The position numbers were made by a program, and so were the translations under genes. From Thiomicrorhabdus sp041583835 (lineage in GTDB: Bacteria; Pseudomonadota; Gammaproteobacteria; Thiomicrospirales; Thiomicrospiraceae): a stretch of DNA of 64,000 bases. How positions within the stretch are numbered: position 1 is the first letter of the stretch; every line of letters starts with the position of its first letter. Of the stretch, positions 1 to 11,145 are shown in pieces. Location: positions 80,502 through 144,501 of the forward strand of contig NZ_JBFHFC010000007.1 in assembly GCF_041583835.1 (NCBI RefSeq), written 5' to 3'. The notes under the pieces are model-generated. The model was not told where the DNA came from. It did no database searches and saw only the letters and a program-made list of their open reading frames with translations.

Positions 1-1044
1 CCGGCCTATCGCATTGGCGGTGATGAATTTGCCGTTATCATCCAACATCGTACCCTGGAAGAAATCCAGGATATCGCCCAACATTGCTTGAATGCACTGA
101 GCCAATACCCGTATCACACACTCGGCATCAAGGAAAAGCTGCCTTTCAGCGTCGGAATCAGTAGCATTGCGTCAACCCTCAGCGACAACTTAACAGCCTT
201 GCCGAGACAAGCTGATATCGCAATGTATAAAGCCAAACAATCTCACCACAGCAAAATTCAAGTTTACAATCATGTACTTGAAAACGAATCCAGCGCCTTA
301 GTTTCAAATCAAATCCTAAACCGTGTCGTCAACAGCATACACACAGGGAAAAACATTCAGATGCATTTCCAACCGATTGTTGCTTCCGACATGTCTGACT
401 GTTATTACGAGGCACTGATTCGGATTAACAACAATCAAGAATTGATCTACCCCGACAAAATTTTTGCCGTCGTCGAACGTCGACGTTTGGAGGTTGAACT
501 TGACCGCCAAGTCATTTTTACAACACTGTTCTTATTGGAACAGCGAAAAATTCCGAAAGGTACCGGCGTCTCGATTAATATTTCGGGTAAAACCCTATTA
601 CAGCCTGATCTTATCGAACTGTTCGCACCTTTCATAACCTGGCTGCACGACTATAAAATCGTCATCGAAGTCACTGAGAACTTCCTGATCGACCATATCG
701 AATACGCGCAAAAAGTTTTGAATCAATTAAGACATCAAGGTTTTTTAATCGCATTAGACGATTTCGGTAGCGGCTACTCTTCAATTCGTTACCTGGCGCA
801 CATGCCCGTTGATATTATTAAGTTCGATATGTCGTTAATCAAAGCGTTAAAATCAGACGAGAAAACTCGCAAAATCATACTGGCTACTGCTGAAATGATC
901 AGAGGGGTCGGTTTTGAACTGGTTATGGAAGGAATTGAAGATGAAGAGATGCTTGAACAGGCAAAATCTGCAGGTGCCACATACGTTCAGGGTTACCTAT
1001 TCGGCAAACCCAAGGCTGAATTTTCAAAACCTTGCAACAACTAA
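1..1044 (+). CDS. GGDEF-EAL cyclic-di-GMP signalling protein, 3' part only
   Basis: The reading frame is open from base 1, so the gene begins before the window; 347 residues are visible. Translation starts inside a diguanylate cyclase domain with an intact GGDEF motif at visible residues 6-10. A complete EAL phosphodiesterase domain follows from about residue 115. The EAL residues expected for metal and c-di-GMP binding are present: E of EAL, N of NIS, E of EVTEN, the DD of DDFGSGYSS, K of IIKFD, E of EGIE and Q of QGY. From the family, the EAL half should hydrolyse c-di-GMP. Whether the cyclase half is active or regulatory cannot be judged because its N-terminal part, including any I-site, is missing. 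coaE follows after 9 bases. Confidence 0.93.
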   Translation, partial: PAYRIGGDEFAVIIQHRTLEEIQDIAQHCLNALSQYPYHTLGIKEKLPFSVGISSIASTLSDNLTALPRQADIAMYKAKQSHHSKIQVYNHVLENESSALVSNQILNRVVNSIHTGKNIQMHFQPIVASDMSDCYYEALIRINNNQELIYPDKIFAVVERRRLEVELDRQVIFTTLFLLEQRKIPKGTGVSINISGKTLLQPDLIELFAPFITWLHDYKIVIEVTENFLIDHIEYAQKVLNQLRHQGFLIALDDFGSGYSSIRYLAHMPVDIIKFDMSLIKALKSDEKTRKIILATAEMIRGVGFELVMEGIEDEEMLEQAKSAGATYVQGYLFGKPKAEFSKPCNN

Positions 1045-1053
1045 GAAAATCAG

Positions 1054-1683
1054 ATGAACCGTAATAAAATCCCTGTAATCGGGTTAACCGGAGGAATTGG
1101 ATCGGGCAAAAGCCTAGTGTGTAAATTCCTTGCGCAACACGGCATTCCCATTGTAGACACAGACCAAATCGCACGCGACGTTGTCGCACCGACAACGCCG
1201 GGGCTAAACACGGTCATTGAAGCATTCGGAAAGGATTACCTAACGGAGTCGGGAGAGCTGAACCGCCAAAAGCTGCGCGAACTCATTTTCCAACAACCCG
1301 ATAAAAAACAACTTTTAGAGTCGATATTACACCCTCTGATCCGCACGGAGATGCTTGCAAGAATCCACCATTATCAATCGGCGGAATCTCAAGAAAAACA
1401 ACCGCCTATCATCGTTGTGGCCATCCCACTATTAACCGAACAGTTAAAAGGCAAACACAAACCCGAATACCTTGATGAAATTTGGGTGGTCGACTGTTCC
1501 GAAGAGACCCAACTCGAAAGAGCCTCGGCAAGAGACGGTCAAAGCCGCCAACAAATTCAAGCCATCATGCAACAACAATCTACCCGGGAACAGCGTCTAA
1601 AATGGGCAGATCGAATCATTCATAACGACACTACTCAGAAACAGCTTGAGCAACAAATCCAACAAATTCTATCTGAGTTTTAG
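1054..1683 (+). CDS. coaE: Dephospho-CoA kinase
   Basis: Phosphorylates the 3' hydroxyl of dephospho-CoA, the last step of coenzyme A synthesis in the cytoplasm. The 209-residue protein opens with the P-loop GGIGSGKS (residues 13-20), followed by the family's VDTDQIARD segment. The length is normal for CoaE. It lies 9 bases after the GGDEF-EAL gene, so it may be read through from it. In many gammaproteobacteria coaE sits with pilD and yacG; neither is here. It converges with the Nudix-ThiE gene across 6 bases, and no clear terminator is visible in that gap. Confidence 0.96.
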   Translation: MNRNKIPVIGLTGGIGSGKSLVCKFLAQHGIPIVDTDQIARDVVAPTTPGLNTVIEAFGKDYLTESGELNRQKLRELIFQQPDKKQLLESILHPLIRTEMLARIHHYQSAESQEKQPPIIVVAIPLLTEQLKGKHKPEYLDEIWVVDCSEETQLERASARDGQSRQQIQAIMQQQSTREQRLKWADRIIHNDTTQKQLEQQIQQILSEF

Positions 1684-1689
1684 TTCATC

Positions 1690-2646
1690 TCAGGAATCGG
1701 GCCACAGCCCTTTGGTCAACACCACACCCTGAGCGCCGTTTGCGGTTGCCTCTTCCACATCCTCGAGTTTCATCCCACCCAAAGCATACACAGGAATCGC
1801 CACTTCATCGATCATTTCAGCCATCCTCTGCCAGCCTATCGGCTCAATATCCGGATGAGCGGAAGTATATTTAATCGGCGATAGCTGCAAGATATCGGCT
1901 TCGATTTCCATCGCCGATTCCATGTCGGACAAACTGTGCGTCGAGACGGAGAGTAATTTGTTCTCGGCGATCGGACGCTTCCGGTAATACTTAGCCTGAC
2001 TCGAAGAGAGCTGAATTCCATCCGCTTCAGGCAACGACTTCAACACTTCCGGATCGGCATTAAGCAATAACTTGGCATCATACTCATGGGCTAACAAGAT
2101 CAACTTTTTAGCCAATTCAACAAACGCCTTTTCAGCCAATCCTTTGAATTTGAACTGCGCCAGGCGCACGCCGTTTTTAAGTGCCGATTCAAATCGTTTC
2201 AGACAATCGTCATCATCTTCAAAGCCGCCAATTGTCAGAAAAGTCGTCGGTAATTTCAACGCCAACAAAATCCCTTTATTCGCATCAGGGAAAGACCTAT
2301 TATGCAATTGGTTCATCGGACACCACTCGACTAACTGACCTTCATTGCCGTGCGGTTCACCACTAAAATCTCCGGTCGTATACACATGCAAACGAACCGA
2401 TACCGCTTCATAATGCCAAGGAACCACCATCAATTTACGCCATTGCCCGGTTTCTACGCCCAACTCTTCCTGGAATTCTCTTTGCAACGCTTGTTCAGCC
2501 GACTCGCCGGCTTCCATCTTCCCACCGGGGAATTCCCACAAGTCGGCCAAATGTTGATGCTTTTGCCTTAAGCTCAAACACACTTCACCGTCACGCTGCA
2601 AAATTCCGATTGCAACATCAATCCAAGGCTTCGATTGCGTACTCAT
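1690..2646 (-). CDS. Nudix hydrolase (MutT-like) fused to a ThiE/TenI-like domain
   Basis: The 318-residue protein has two parts. Residues 1-130 are a MutT-type Nudix hydrolase with a complete Nudix box: G42, E48, then R56-E57-F58-Q59-E60-E61-L62-G63. Residues from about 135 to the end resemble the TIM-barrel thiamine-phosphate synthase/TenI family (NADPEVLKSL, DGIQLSSS, ALGGM segments). The fusion is recurrent in gammaproteobacteria. The Nudix half is expected to clean oxidised dGTP; the role of the ThiE-like half is not established, and the diphosphate-binding residues of true ThiE are not obvious to me. A purine-rich site (GGGA) lies 4 bases before the ATG. The gene is divergent from hisC. 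Confidence 0.88.
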   Translation of the reverse strand: MSTQSKPWIDVAIGILQRDGEVCLSLRQKHQHLADLWEFPGGKMEAGESAEQALQREFQEELGVETGQWRKLMVVPWHYEAVSVRLHVYTTGDFSGEPHGNEGQLVEWCPMNQLHNRSFPDANKGILLALKLPTTFLTIGGFEDDDDCLKRFESALKNGVRLAQFKFKGLAEKAFVELAKKLILLAHEYDAKLLLNADPEVLKSLPEADGIQLSSSQAKYYRKRPIAENKLLSVSTHSLSDMESAMEIEADILQLSPIKYTSAHPDIEPIGWQRMAEMIDEVAIPVYALGGMKLEDVEEATANGAQGVVLTKGLWPDS

Positions 2647-2671
2647 TCCCGTTAAATTCCCTTTCCATAGT

Positions 2672-2689
2672 CTGAACGGATCCGTTCAG
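2672..2689. promoter_or_regulatory. Perfect 18-bp palindrome between Nudix-ThiE and hisC
   Basis: CTGAACGGATCCGTTCAG is its own reverse complement. It lies 26 bases upstream of the Nudix-ThiE start and about 90 bases upstream of hisC. A T-rich stretch (TTTCTTTTTT) follows on the + strand, so it could also fold as a short terminator hairpin for rightward transcription, although no rightward gene ends just before it. An operator in the divergent promoter region is the other reading. Confidence 0.45.
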
Positions 2690-2737
2690 TTTCTTTTTTG
2701 CATTATTTTAGCGTTTCTAAAAATAGGCTTAAGGTAA

Positions 2738-2751
2738 AATAAGCGCTTATT
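2738..2751. promoter_or_regulatory. 14-bp palindrome upstream of hisC
   Basis: AATAAGCGCTTATT is a perfect palindrome ending 26 bases before the chosen hisC start. It overlaps a possible -10 element (TAAAAT at 2735-2740), so a protein bound here would block hisC transcription. I recognise no named regulator from the sequence. Confidence 0.35.
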
Positions 2752-2777
2752 GCTTTAATTAAATGGATGAAGTCCTT

Positions 2778-3848
2778 ATGAGTCAATTCTGGAGCCCGAT
2801 TGTTCACACCCTAACCCCTTATGTACCCGGTGAACAACCTAAGGTCATGAACCTTATTAAATTGAATACCAACGAAAATCCTTACCCTCCATCACCGAAG
2901 GTATTGGAAGCGATTCGTTCGGCAACCAATGAAGGCTTACGACTGTATCCGGATCCGAATTCTGACTTATTAAAGCAAACCATCGCCCGTTATCATCAGC
3001 TTGACCCGCAACAGGTTTTTGTCGGCAACGGTTCGGACGAAGTGTTAGCTCACGCTTTCCAAGCGCTGTTAAAACACCAGAAACCGTTGTTATTTCCGGA
3101 CATCACTTATAGCTTCTATCCGGTATATTGCGGTTTATACGAAATCGAATTCGAAAAAGTTCCTTTAACGGATGAATTTCAAATCGATGTGGACGATTAC
3201 CGGCAACCGTGCGGCGGCATAATCTTCCCGAACCCGAATGCGCCGACAGGTTGTTTGCTGGGACTGGAGGCAATCGAAAAATTGCTAAAGTCACAACCCG
3301 ATGTCGTCGTGGTCGTAGATGAAGCCTATATCGATTTCGGTGGAGACAGTGCAGCGGCATTGATCAATCAATACCCTAACCTGCTTGTCATTCAGACACT
3401 CTCTAAATCACGCTCCCTGGCAGGAATCCGTGTAGGCTTTGCGATGGGACAGGCTCACCTTATCGAAGCCTTGGAACGCGTTAAAAACAGCTTTAACTCC
3501 TATCCGCTGGATCGCTTGGCAATTCCGGCCGCAGCGGCGGCATTCGAGGACGAAGACTATTTCCAAGAGGCGCGTCAAAAAATCATTCGCACCCGCGAAA
3601 CCTTAACGGCGGCCATGGAAGACCTAGGTTTCAAAGTGTTGCCGTCAGCCGCAAACTTCATCTTTGCCAGCCATCCTAGTATCGATGCCGAAGAAATTGC
3701 ACAAAAACTAAGGGATGAAGCGATTATTGTTCGCTTCTTCAAACAACCTAAAATTGATCAATTCCTGAGAATCACGATCGGTACAGATCAGGAAAACGAT
3801 CGTTTGTGCGAAGTACTGACTCAAATCGTCAATACATACTCAAACTAA
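2778..3848 (+). CDS. hisC: Histidinol-phosphate aminotransferase
   Basis: PLP-dependent transaminase that converts imidazole-acetol phosphate and glutamate to histidinol phosphate in histidine synthesis. The sequence shows the family start SQFWSP...YVPGEQPK, the LNTNENPYPPSP substrate segment, the VDEAYIDF segment and the PLP-binding lysine in TLSKSRSLAGIRVGF. An in-frame ATG 15 bases upstream (2763) is possible. I prefer 2778 because the protein then begins like other gammaproteobacterial HisC proteins. Length is about 356 residues. No other his gene is nearby, so it is a stand-alone unit closed by a strong terminator. Acting on aromatic amino acid precursors as well is possible for this family but cannot be read here. 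Confidence 0.94.
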   Translation: MSQFWSPIVHTLTPYVPGEQPKVMNLIKLNTNENPYPPSPKVLEAIRSATNEGLRLYPDPNSDLLKQTIARYHQLDPQQVFVGNGSDEVLAHAFQALLKHQKPLLFPDITYSFYPVYCGLYEIEFEKVPLTDEFQIDVDDYRQPCGGIIFPNPNAPTGCLLGLEAIEKLLKSQPDVVVVVDEAYIDFGGDSAAALINQYPNLLVIQTLSKSRSLAGIRVGFAMGQAHLIEALERVKNSFNSYPLDRLAIPAAAAAFEDEDYFQEARQKIIRTRETLTAAMEDLGFKVLPSAANFIFASHPSIDAEEIAQKLRDEAIIVRFFKQPKIDQFLRITIGTDQENDRLCEVLTQIVNTYSN

Positions 3849-3884
3849 AAATTGGCGGCGACCGTCAATACAAATTGAGCATAA

Positions 3885-3916
3885 AAAAAGCCTTAACAAA
3901 ACGGTTAAGGCTTTTT
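3885..3916. terminator. Bidirectional intrinsic terminator between hisC and argJ
   Basis: A 13-bp perfect stem (AAAAAGCCTTAAC paired with its complement) around a 6-base loop, with T-runs on both strands. It lies 37 bases after hisC and 52 bases after the convergent argJ, so it can serve both. Confidence 0.9.
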
Positions 3917-3967
3917 CTTTTGTGCGGCATGTTATTTAGCTGAACGAGAAGTTATCTCTATTGCTTT

Positions 3968-5176
3968 TTAACTACGATACTCGGCATTGATTTTGACATA
4001 ATCGTAAGAGAAGTCGGTTGTCCATACGGTTTCAGCCGCTTCGCCGCGATGCAATCTAATCAGGATCGTAATATCCGTTTCATTCATCACTGCCTGGCCG
4101 GCTTCTTCCGTATAGGATTGTGCACGCCCGCCTTTTTCAACGATACACACATCCCCTAGATAAATCTCAATCGCATTGATATCCAACGCTTCAAGACCTG
4201 CACGACCGACTGCAGCCAAAATACGACCCCAGTTAGGGTCGGATGCAAATAAAGCCGTTTTGACCAAAGGAGACAAGGCAACCGCATGCGCAACCTGCAA
4301 ACACTCTTTCTCGTCTTTACCGCCTTCGACTTGAACGCTGACAAACTTGGTTGCCCCTTCGCCGTCACGCACAATCATCTGCGCTAATTCAGTCATGGCT
4401 TCTTTAACCGCTTCGGCAAACTGATGATATTCAGGGGATTCGACAGAATCGATGATCGGCATATCCGCCTGCTGGGTCGCCGTCAAAGTACACGCATCGT
4501 TTGTCGAAGTATCGCCATCAACGGTAATACGGTTAAACGAAACCCTTACCGCATCCGATAAACACTTCTGCAAACAAGCTTGTGTGATTTTGGCATCCGT
4601 CGCAACAAAGCCCAACATCGTCGCCATATTCGGATGAATCATCCCCGATCCCTTTGAGATACCTGTCAAAGTAACGGAATGGCCGCCAATATCGATCTGT
4701 CGACTAATCATTTTCGGCACGGTATCGGTCGTCATGATCCCTGCGCAGGCATCTTCCCAACCGGTGATCGCCAAATTGGCACAAGCCTGCGCAATCCCTA
4801 AATGCATCTTTTCCATTGGAAGGTTTTCACCAATCACCCCGGTTGAAAAAGGCAAAACTTGCTCGCGACTGCAACCTAACTCATCGGCAACCCACTGGCA
4901 ACTCTCCAAAGCGTCATGCAAGCCCTGTTCACCGGTTCCGGCATTGGCATTCCCGCTGTTAATCAACAGCGCCTTCGGCGTCACACGTTGCAAATGCTGT
5001 TTAGCCACGGTAACCGGTGCGGCACAAAAAGCATTCAGCGTAAAAGTCGCAGCCGTTACCGACTCGGGCGCCAACTCGATCACCACCAAGTCGGTTTTGC
5101 CGTTTTTCTTAATCTTAGCTTGCGTGGCTCCTAAATAAAAACCCGCTACCGGATGAATTACGAGTTGTTCTGACAT
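3968..5176 (-). CDS. argJ: Ornithine acetyltransferase / amino-acid N-acetyltransferase
   Basis: Transfers acetyl groups from N-acetylornithine to glutamate in the cyclic arginine pathway, and in bifunctional forms also makes N-acetylglutamate from acetyl-CoA. The 402-residue precursor contains the self-cleavage site, with KGSGMI (175-180) followed by HPNMATMLGF; Thr186 is the expected nucleophile and new N-terminus of the beta chain. Length and the N-terminal VAGFYLGATQAKIKK segment fit. The start is preceded by GAGG. It is downstream of secA, as in Pseudomonas, but a terminator at 5252-5277 separates them. Confidence 0.95.
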   Translation of the reverse strand: MSEQLVIHPVAGFYLGATQAKIKKNGKTDLVVIELAPESVTAATFTLNAFCAAPVTVAKQHLQRVTPKALLINSGNANAGTGEQGLHDALESCQWVADELGCSREQVLPFSTGVIGENLPMEKMHLGIAQACANLAITGWEDACAGIMTTDTVPKMISRQIDIGGHSVTLTGISKGSGMIHPNMATMLGFVATDAKITQACLQKCLSDAVRVSFNRITVDGDTSTNDACTLTATQQADMPIIDSVESPEYHQFAEAVKEAMTELAQMIVRDGEGATKFVSVQVEGGKDEKECLQVAHAVALSPLVKTALFASDPNWGRILAAVGRAGLEALDINAIEIYLGDVCIVEKGGRAQSYTEEAGQAVMNETDITILIRLHRGEAAETVWTTDFSYDYVKINAEYRS

Positions 5177-5251
5177 CTGTTTATCCTCATCAAAATCTAT
5201 CAGTCTATTTGTAAGCGAATCATATCGCGAATGTTCAATTGCTCAAAACAA

Positions 5252-5277
5252 AAAAGCCCACCAAGTGGCGGGCTTTT
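5252..5277 (-). terminator. Intrinsic terminator after secA
   Basis: A stem of AAAAGCCC/GGGCTTTT plus an inner CC/GG pair around a 4-base loop, followed on the minus strand by a T-run. It lies 24 bases beyond the secA stop. Confidence 0.85.
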
Positions 5278-5300
5278 AAATAAAACAGCTGCTTTACCGA

Positions 5301-8042
<2,742 letters not shown>

Positions 8043-8189
8043 GTTGGTATGGTTTCCGATTTAAACTTTATGCTTAATTGTATTCTCTGGCCGAGACGGA
8101 AGAAAACCGATTCTCTTCAAATTCTCTAGCCAAAATTTAGAATGCTGTAAAATGCCAAATATTCTATCACATCTGTTTGTTATAACATT

Positions 8190-8621
8190 ATGAAACCCTT
8201 ATTAAATAAACAAAGCGGCGCCTTAGAAAACTTAATCCAAGAAGCCCAGCTGTTTCAAGCCCTGCTGGAAGTCGGACAAGACTGCTTGCCAGAAGAGTTA
8301 AAGCCCCATTTGATCGGTGTGAGTTTCGAACAAAACACGCTTATTTTGCAGATCGACGATAACATTTGGTCCACCCAATTACGTTTCTACGAACCTAATT
8401 TAATGGGAATCTACCAATCCCATTTCCCGCACTTGGGACTCAACAAAACCAAAATACAGGTGATCCCTATCAGCGCTCCGCCTCCTGTACGCAGAAAAGT
8501 ATCAACGACCCCTTCGTATGAAGACGCGCAAGAAATGAGGGAAATTGGAAACAAGGTAAAGTCGGAAGGGCTCAAAGCCGCACTTGATCGCTTAAGCAAG
8601 AGAGCGGTCGAGTCAGACTAG
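8190..8621 (+). CDS. dciA: DUF721 / DciA family protein, probable replicative helicase loader
   Basis: A 143-residue protein with an N-terminal DUF721 fold (about 8-95) and a charged C-terminal tail. DciA proteins of bacteria lacking DnaC/DnaI help load DnaB. Identification rests on family character (LxVxVxxxxWxxQLRF-type core, here LILQIDDNIWSTQLRFYEP) and on its position between lpxC and secA, where Pseudomonas keeps its DUF721 gene. It is the only rightward gene between hisC and znuC, converging with lpxC and divergent from secA. Confidence 0.82.
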   Translation: MKPLLNKQSGALENLIQEAQLFQALLEVGQDCLPEELKPHLIGVSFEQNTLILQIDDNIWSTQLRFYEPNLMGIYQSHFPHLGLNKTKIQVIPISAPPPVRRKVSTTPSYEDAQEMREIGNKVKSEGLKAALDRLSKRAVESD

Positions 8622-8712
8622 AACCAACCGAAAAAGAAATACAGTGTTGTAGATCAACTGTACAACCGGCAAACGGACGCTCGACCGGCCATACAAGTTG
8701 ATTTCAATGAAA

Positions 8713-9633
8713 TTAAACTAGAATCTTACTGCTGCCGTACTCAATCGGCGCCACACTGTTTTCAAAGGTGACGATTTCGTACGCATCCGGCGTGGATTTT
8801 AACGCCCTTAACAATTGGTTATTCAACGCATGTCCGGACTTGTGAGCAATAAACTCGCCAAGGATAGGATGACCGATCATATATAAATCACCTACAGCAT
8901 CAAGAATTTTATGACGAACGAATTCGTCTTTGTTTCTCAATCCCTCAACGTTCATAACCCCTTGATCGTCCAATCCGATGGCATTCTCTAGGCTTGCGCC
9001 TAAAGCGAGGTTTTTCTGACGCAACATTTCCATGTCTTTCATGAAACCGAAAGTACGAGCACGGCTTACTTCCTTAAAATAGGATGTCGAGGAAAATTCC
9101 AGCGTCATCTTCTCGGCAGTACTGTGAAATGCAGGATGATCGAAATCGATCGAAAACTTTAAACGGAACCCGCTATAAGGTTGGAATTCTGCCCAGCCGC
9201 CTTTGTCATTCTCGACGCGAATCGGATGCAATATACGAATGAATTTCTTCGGTTCCTGCTGATTCTTGATACCGGCGGCTTGCAACAAAAAGATGAAATG
9301 TGACGAGCTGCCGTCCATGATCGGAACTTCGTCGGATGTAATATCAATATAGACGTTATCAATTCCGACACCGGCCAACGCCGACATCAAATGCTCTATT
9401 GTCGCAATTTTTACGCGTCCGTTCGGTTGGTCGCTGACAATGGTCGTACACAACATTGTCTCGCCTACGATTTCGGGACTGACTTGAAATTCGATTACCG
9501 GATCGAAATCCACTCGACGGAATACGATACCTGTATTAACAGGAGCAGGCCTTAAAGTCATAATCGACTCATGCCCGGTGTGTAGCCCAATGCCTTTGGC
9601 TTTGATTGGGTTAGCAAGGGTTCTTTGATTCAC
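8713..9633 (-). CDS. lpxC: UDP-3-O-acyl-N-acetylglucosamine deacetylase
   Basis: Zinc enzyme for the committed step of lipid A synthesis. The 306-residue protein shows the family start QRTLANPIKAKGIGLHTG, the first zinc histidine in IEHLMSAL, the HKILDAVGDL motif with its zinc histidine and aspartate, and the catalytic histidine in AHKSGHALNN. The start codon is GTG, with no strong ribosome site. In most gammaproteobacteria ftsZ directly precedes lpxC; here the upstream neighbour is ftsA across a 222-base gap with no coding potential. Confidence 0.97.
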   Translation of the reverse strand: MNQRTLANPIKAKGIGLHTGHESIMTLRPAPVNTGIVFRRVDFDPVIEFQVSPEIVGETMLCTTIVSDQPNGRVKIATIEHLMSALAGVGIDNVYIDITSDEVPIMDGSSSHFIFLLQAAGIKNQQEPKKFIRILHPIRVENDKGGWAEFQPYSGFRLKFSIDFDHPAFHSTAEKMTLEFSSTSYFKEVSRARTFGFMKDMEMLRQKNLALGASLENAIGLDDQGVMNVEGLRNKDEFVRHKILDAVGDLYMIGHPILGEFIAHKSGHALNNQLLRALKSTPDAYEIVTFENSVAPIEYGSSKILV

Positions 9634-9855
9634 TTACAGCTCGTTTATACTATTTTGTCAACGACAGCATTGATTGGAATTAAGCATCTTTTTAAAAAAA
9701 GATAACATTTAAAATTATGAAAATTTTAACACAACTGTCATTCAAAGCTCGGTGAAAATTTCCACCGGATTCGTCTTCTCTTTATGCAAACTAACGCATT
9801 TAAGAATTCGATCCGACTTATCTCGTATTACTACGAACAAAAAACACTTTATGTT
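9634..9855 (-). promoter_or_regulatory. lpxC leader, the site where ftsZ would normally lie
   Basis: This AT-rich 222-base gap separates ftsA from lpxC. I find no ftsZ remnant in it. It holds a CGGTG/CACCG hairpin at 9751-9768 without a good T-run, and a TTGACA followed closely by TATAAA near the lpxC start at a spacing too short for one promoter. lpxC probably has its own promoter here, but I cannot place it firmly. Confidence 0.4.
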
Positions 9856-11103
9856 TTAGAAGCTTTTCTTAAACCAATTTTTCATACGGTTGAAAACGTC
9901 TTCGGTACCAATTCTCGATTTTGAAGAGGTATCTTCAAATGCCAAATCGCCGACATGCTCTTTTGCATACATCAGCAAGCCAACCGTCGTTGCATAAGAA
10001 GGGCTGTTCACCTCATCCGTAAGACCGGTCACACCTTGTGGGTAACCCAATCGTACCGGCATGTGGAAAACTTCTTCCGCCAATTCGACCGCACCTTCAA
10101 CCAAGGCACTTCCGCCGGTAAGAACGACACCGGCTGCCAACATATCCTCAAATCCGGATCTGCGCAACTCCGCCTGAATCAACTGAAACAACTCTTCATA
10201 ACGAGGTTCGATAACTTCGACCAGCGTTCTGCGAGACAAACAGCGCGACGGACGATCGCCAACGCTAGCAACCTCAATCTCTTCATCCTGGTCGATCAAT
10301 TGAGGCAAAGCACACGCATATTTACGCTTGATATTTTCCGCTGCCTGAGTCGGCGTTCTCAAAGCAACCGCGATGTCGTTCGTGACTTGATCGCCGGCAA
10401 CGGAAATCACCGCCGTATGGCGAATGGCACCGTTATGGAAAATCGCAATATCGGTGGTTCCACCACCGATATCGACCAGACAAACCCCTAATTCTTTCTC
10501 GTCTTCGGAAAGAACCGACTCGCTGGACGCCAACTGTTCCAAAATAATATCCGCCACGCCCAAATTACAGCGTTCCACACACTTAATAATGTTTTGCGCG
10601 GCACTGACCGAGGCCGTCACCATGTGTACTTTTGCTTCCAAACGCACGCCCGACATACCAACCGGCTCGCGAATACCGCCCTGGTTATCAATCATATATT
10701 CTTGGGAAAGGATATGTAGAACTCGCTGATCGCCTGGAATGGCAATCGTCTGTGCGGCATCCATGACACGCTCGATATCGTCCGGCTGAACATCTTGATT
10801 ACGAATCGCGACCATACCGTTGGAGTTAAAACTTTTAATATGACTACCGGCAATACCGACGTACACCGATTCTGCAGTATAACCGGACATGCGTTCAGCT
10901 TCGTCGATCGCTCTTTGGATAGATTCGACGGTGGCGTCGATATTCACCACCACGCCCTTCTTCAGACCTCTAGAAGGATAAGTTCCCATGCCAACAACTT
11001 CAATTTCACCATCCGGTTTAATCTTACCTATAATGGCAGCTATTTTTGAAGTACCAATATCCAAACCCACGACTGTGTTTGAAGCTTGTTGTTTACGAGC
11101 CAT
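9856..11103 (-). CDS. ftsA: Cell division protein FtsA
   Basis: Actin-like ATPase that tethers FtsZ to the inner membrane and recruits later divisome proteins. The 415-residue protein has the N-terminal phosphate-1 motif VVGLDIGTSKIAA, the connect/phosphate-2 motif VCLVDIGGGTTDIAIF, the adenosine motif AAGVVLTGGSALVEG and a C-terminal amphipathic helix (FNRMKNWFKKSF) for membrane attachment. It is the last gene of the murC-ddl-ftsQ-ftsA block. Its usual downstream partner ftsZ is about 30 kb away. Confidence 0.97.
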   Translation of the reverse strand: MARKQQASNTVVGLDIGTSKIAAIIGKIKPDGEIEVVGMGTYPSRGLKKGVVVNIDATVESIQRAIDEAERMSGYTAESVYVGIAGSHIKSFNSNGMVAIRNQDVQPDDIERVMDAAQTIAIPGDQRVLHILSQEYMIDNQGGIREPVGMSGVRLEAKVHMVTASVSAAQNIIKCVERCNLGVADIILEQLASSESVLSEDEKELGVCLVDIGGGTTDIAIFHNGAIRHTAVISVAGDQVTNDIAVALRTPTQAAENIKRKYACALPQLIDQDEEIEVASVGDRPSRCLSRRTLVEVIEPRYEELFQLIQAELRRSGFEDMLAAGVVLTGGSALVEGAVELAEEVFHMPVRLGYPQGVTGLTDEVNSPSYATTVGLLMYAKEHVGDLAFEDTSSKSRIGTEDVFNRMKNWFKKSF

Positions 11104-11145
11104 GTTCTACTTTACCTTTTCCCATTAAACTATTTTTGTATTTGC

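Noticed and set aside
8640..8670. GTTGTA/TACAAC hairpin between convergent dciA and lpxC
   Set aside because: Short stem, long loop and no T-run; too weak to call a terminator.
9955..10491. 178-residue rightward ORF antisense to ftsA
   Set aside because: Shadow of ftsA; composition rich in Arg, His and Gln as expected from reading the complement, with no recognisable domain.
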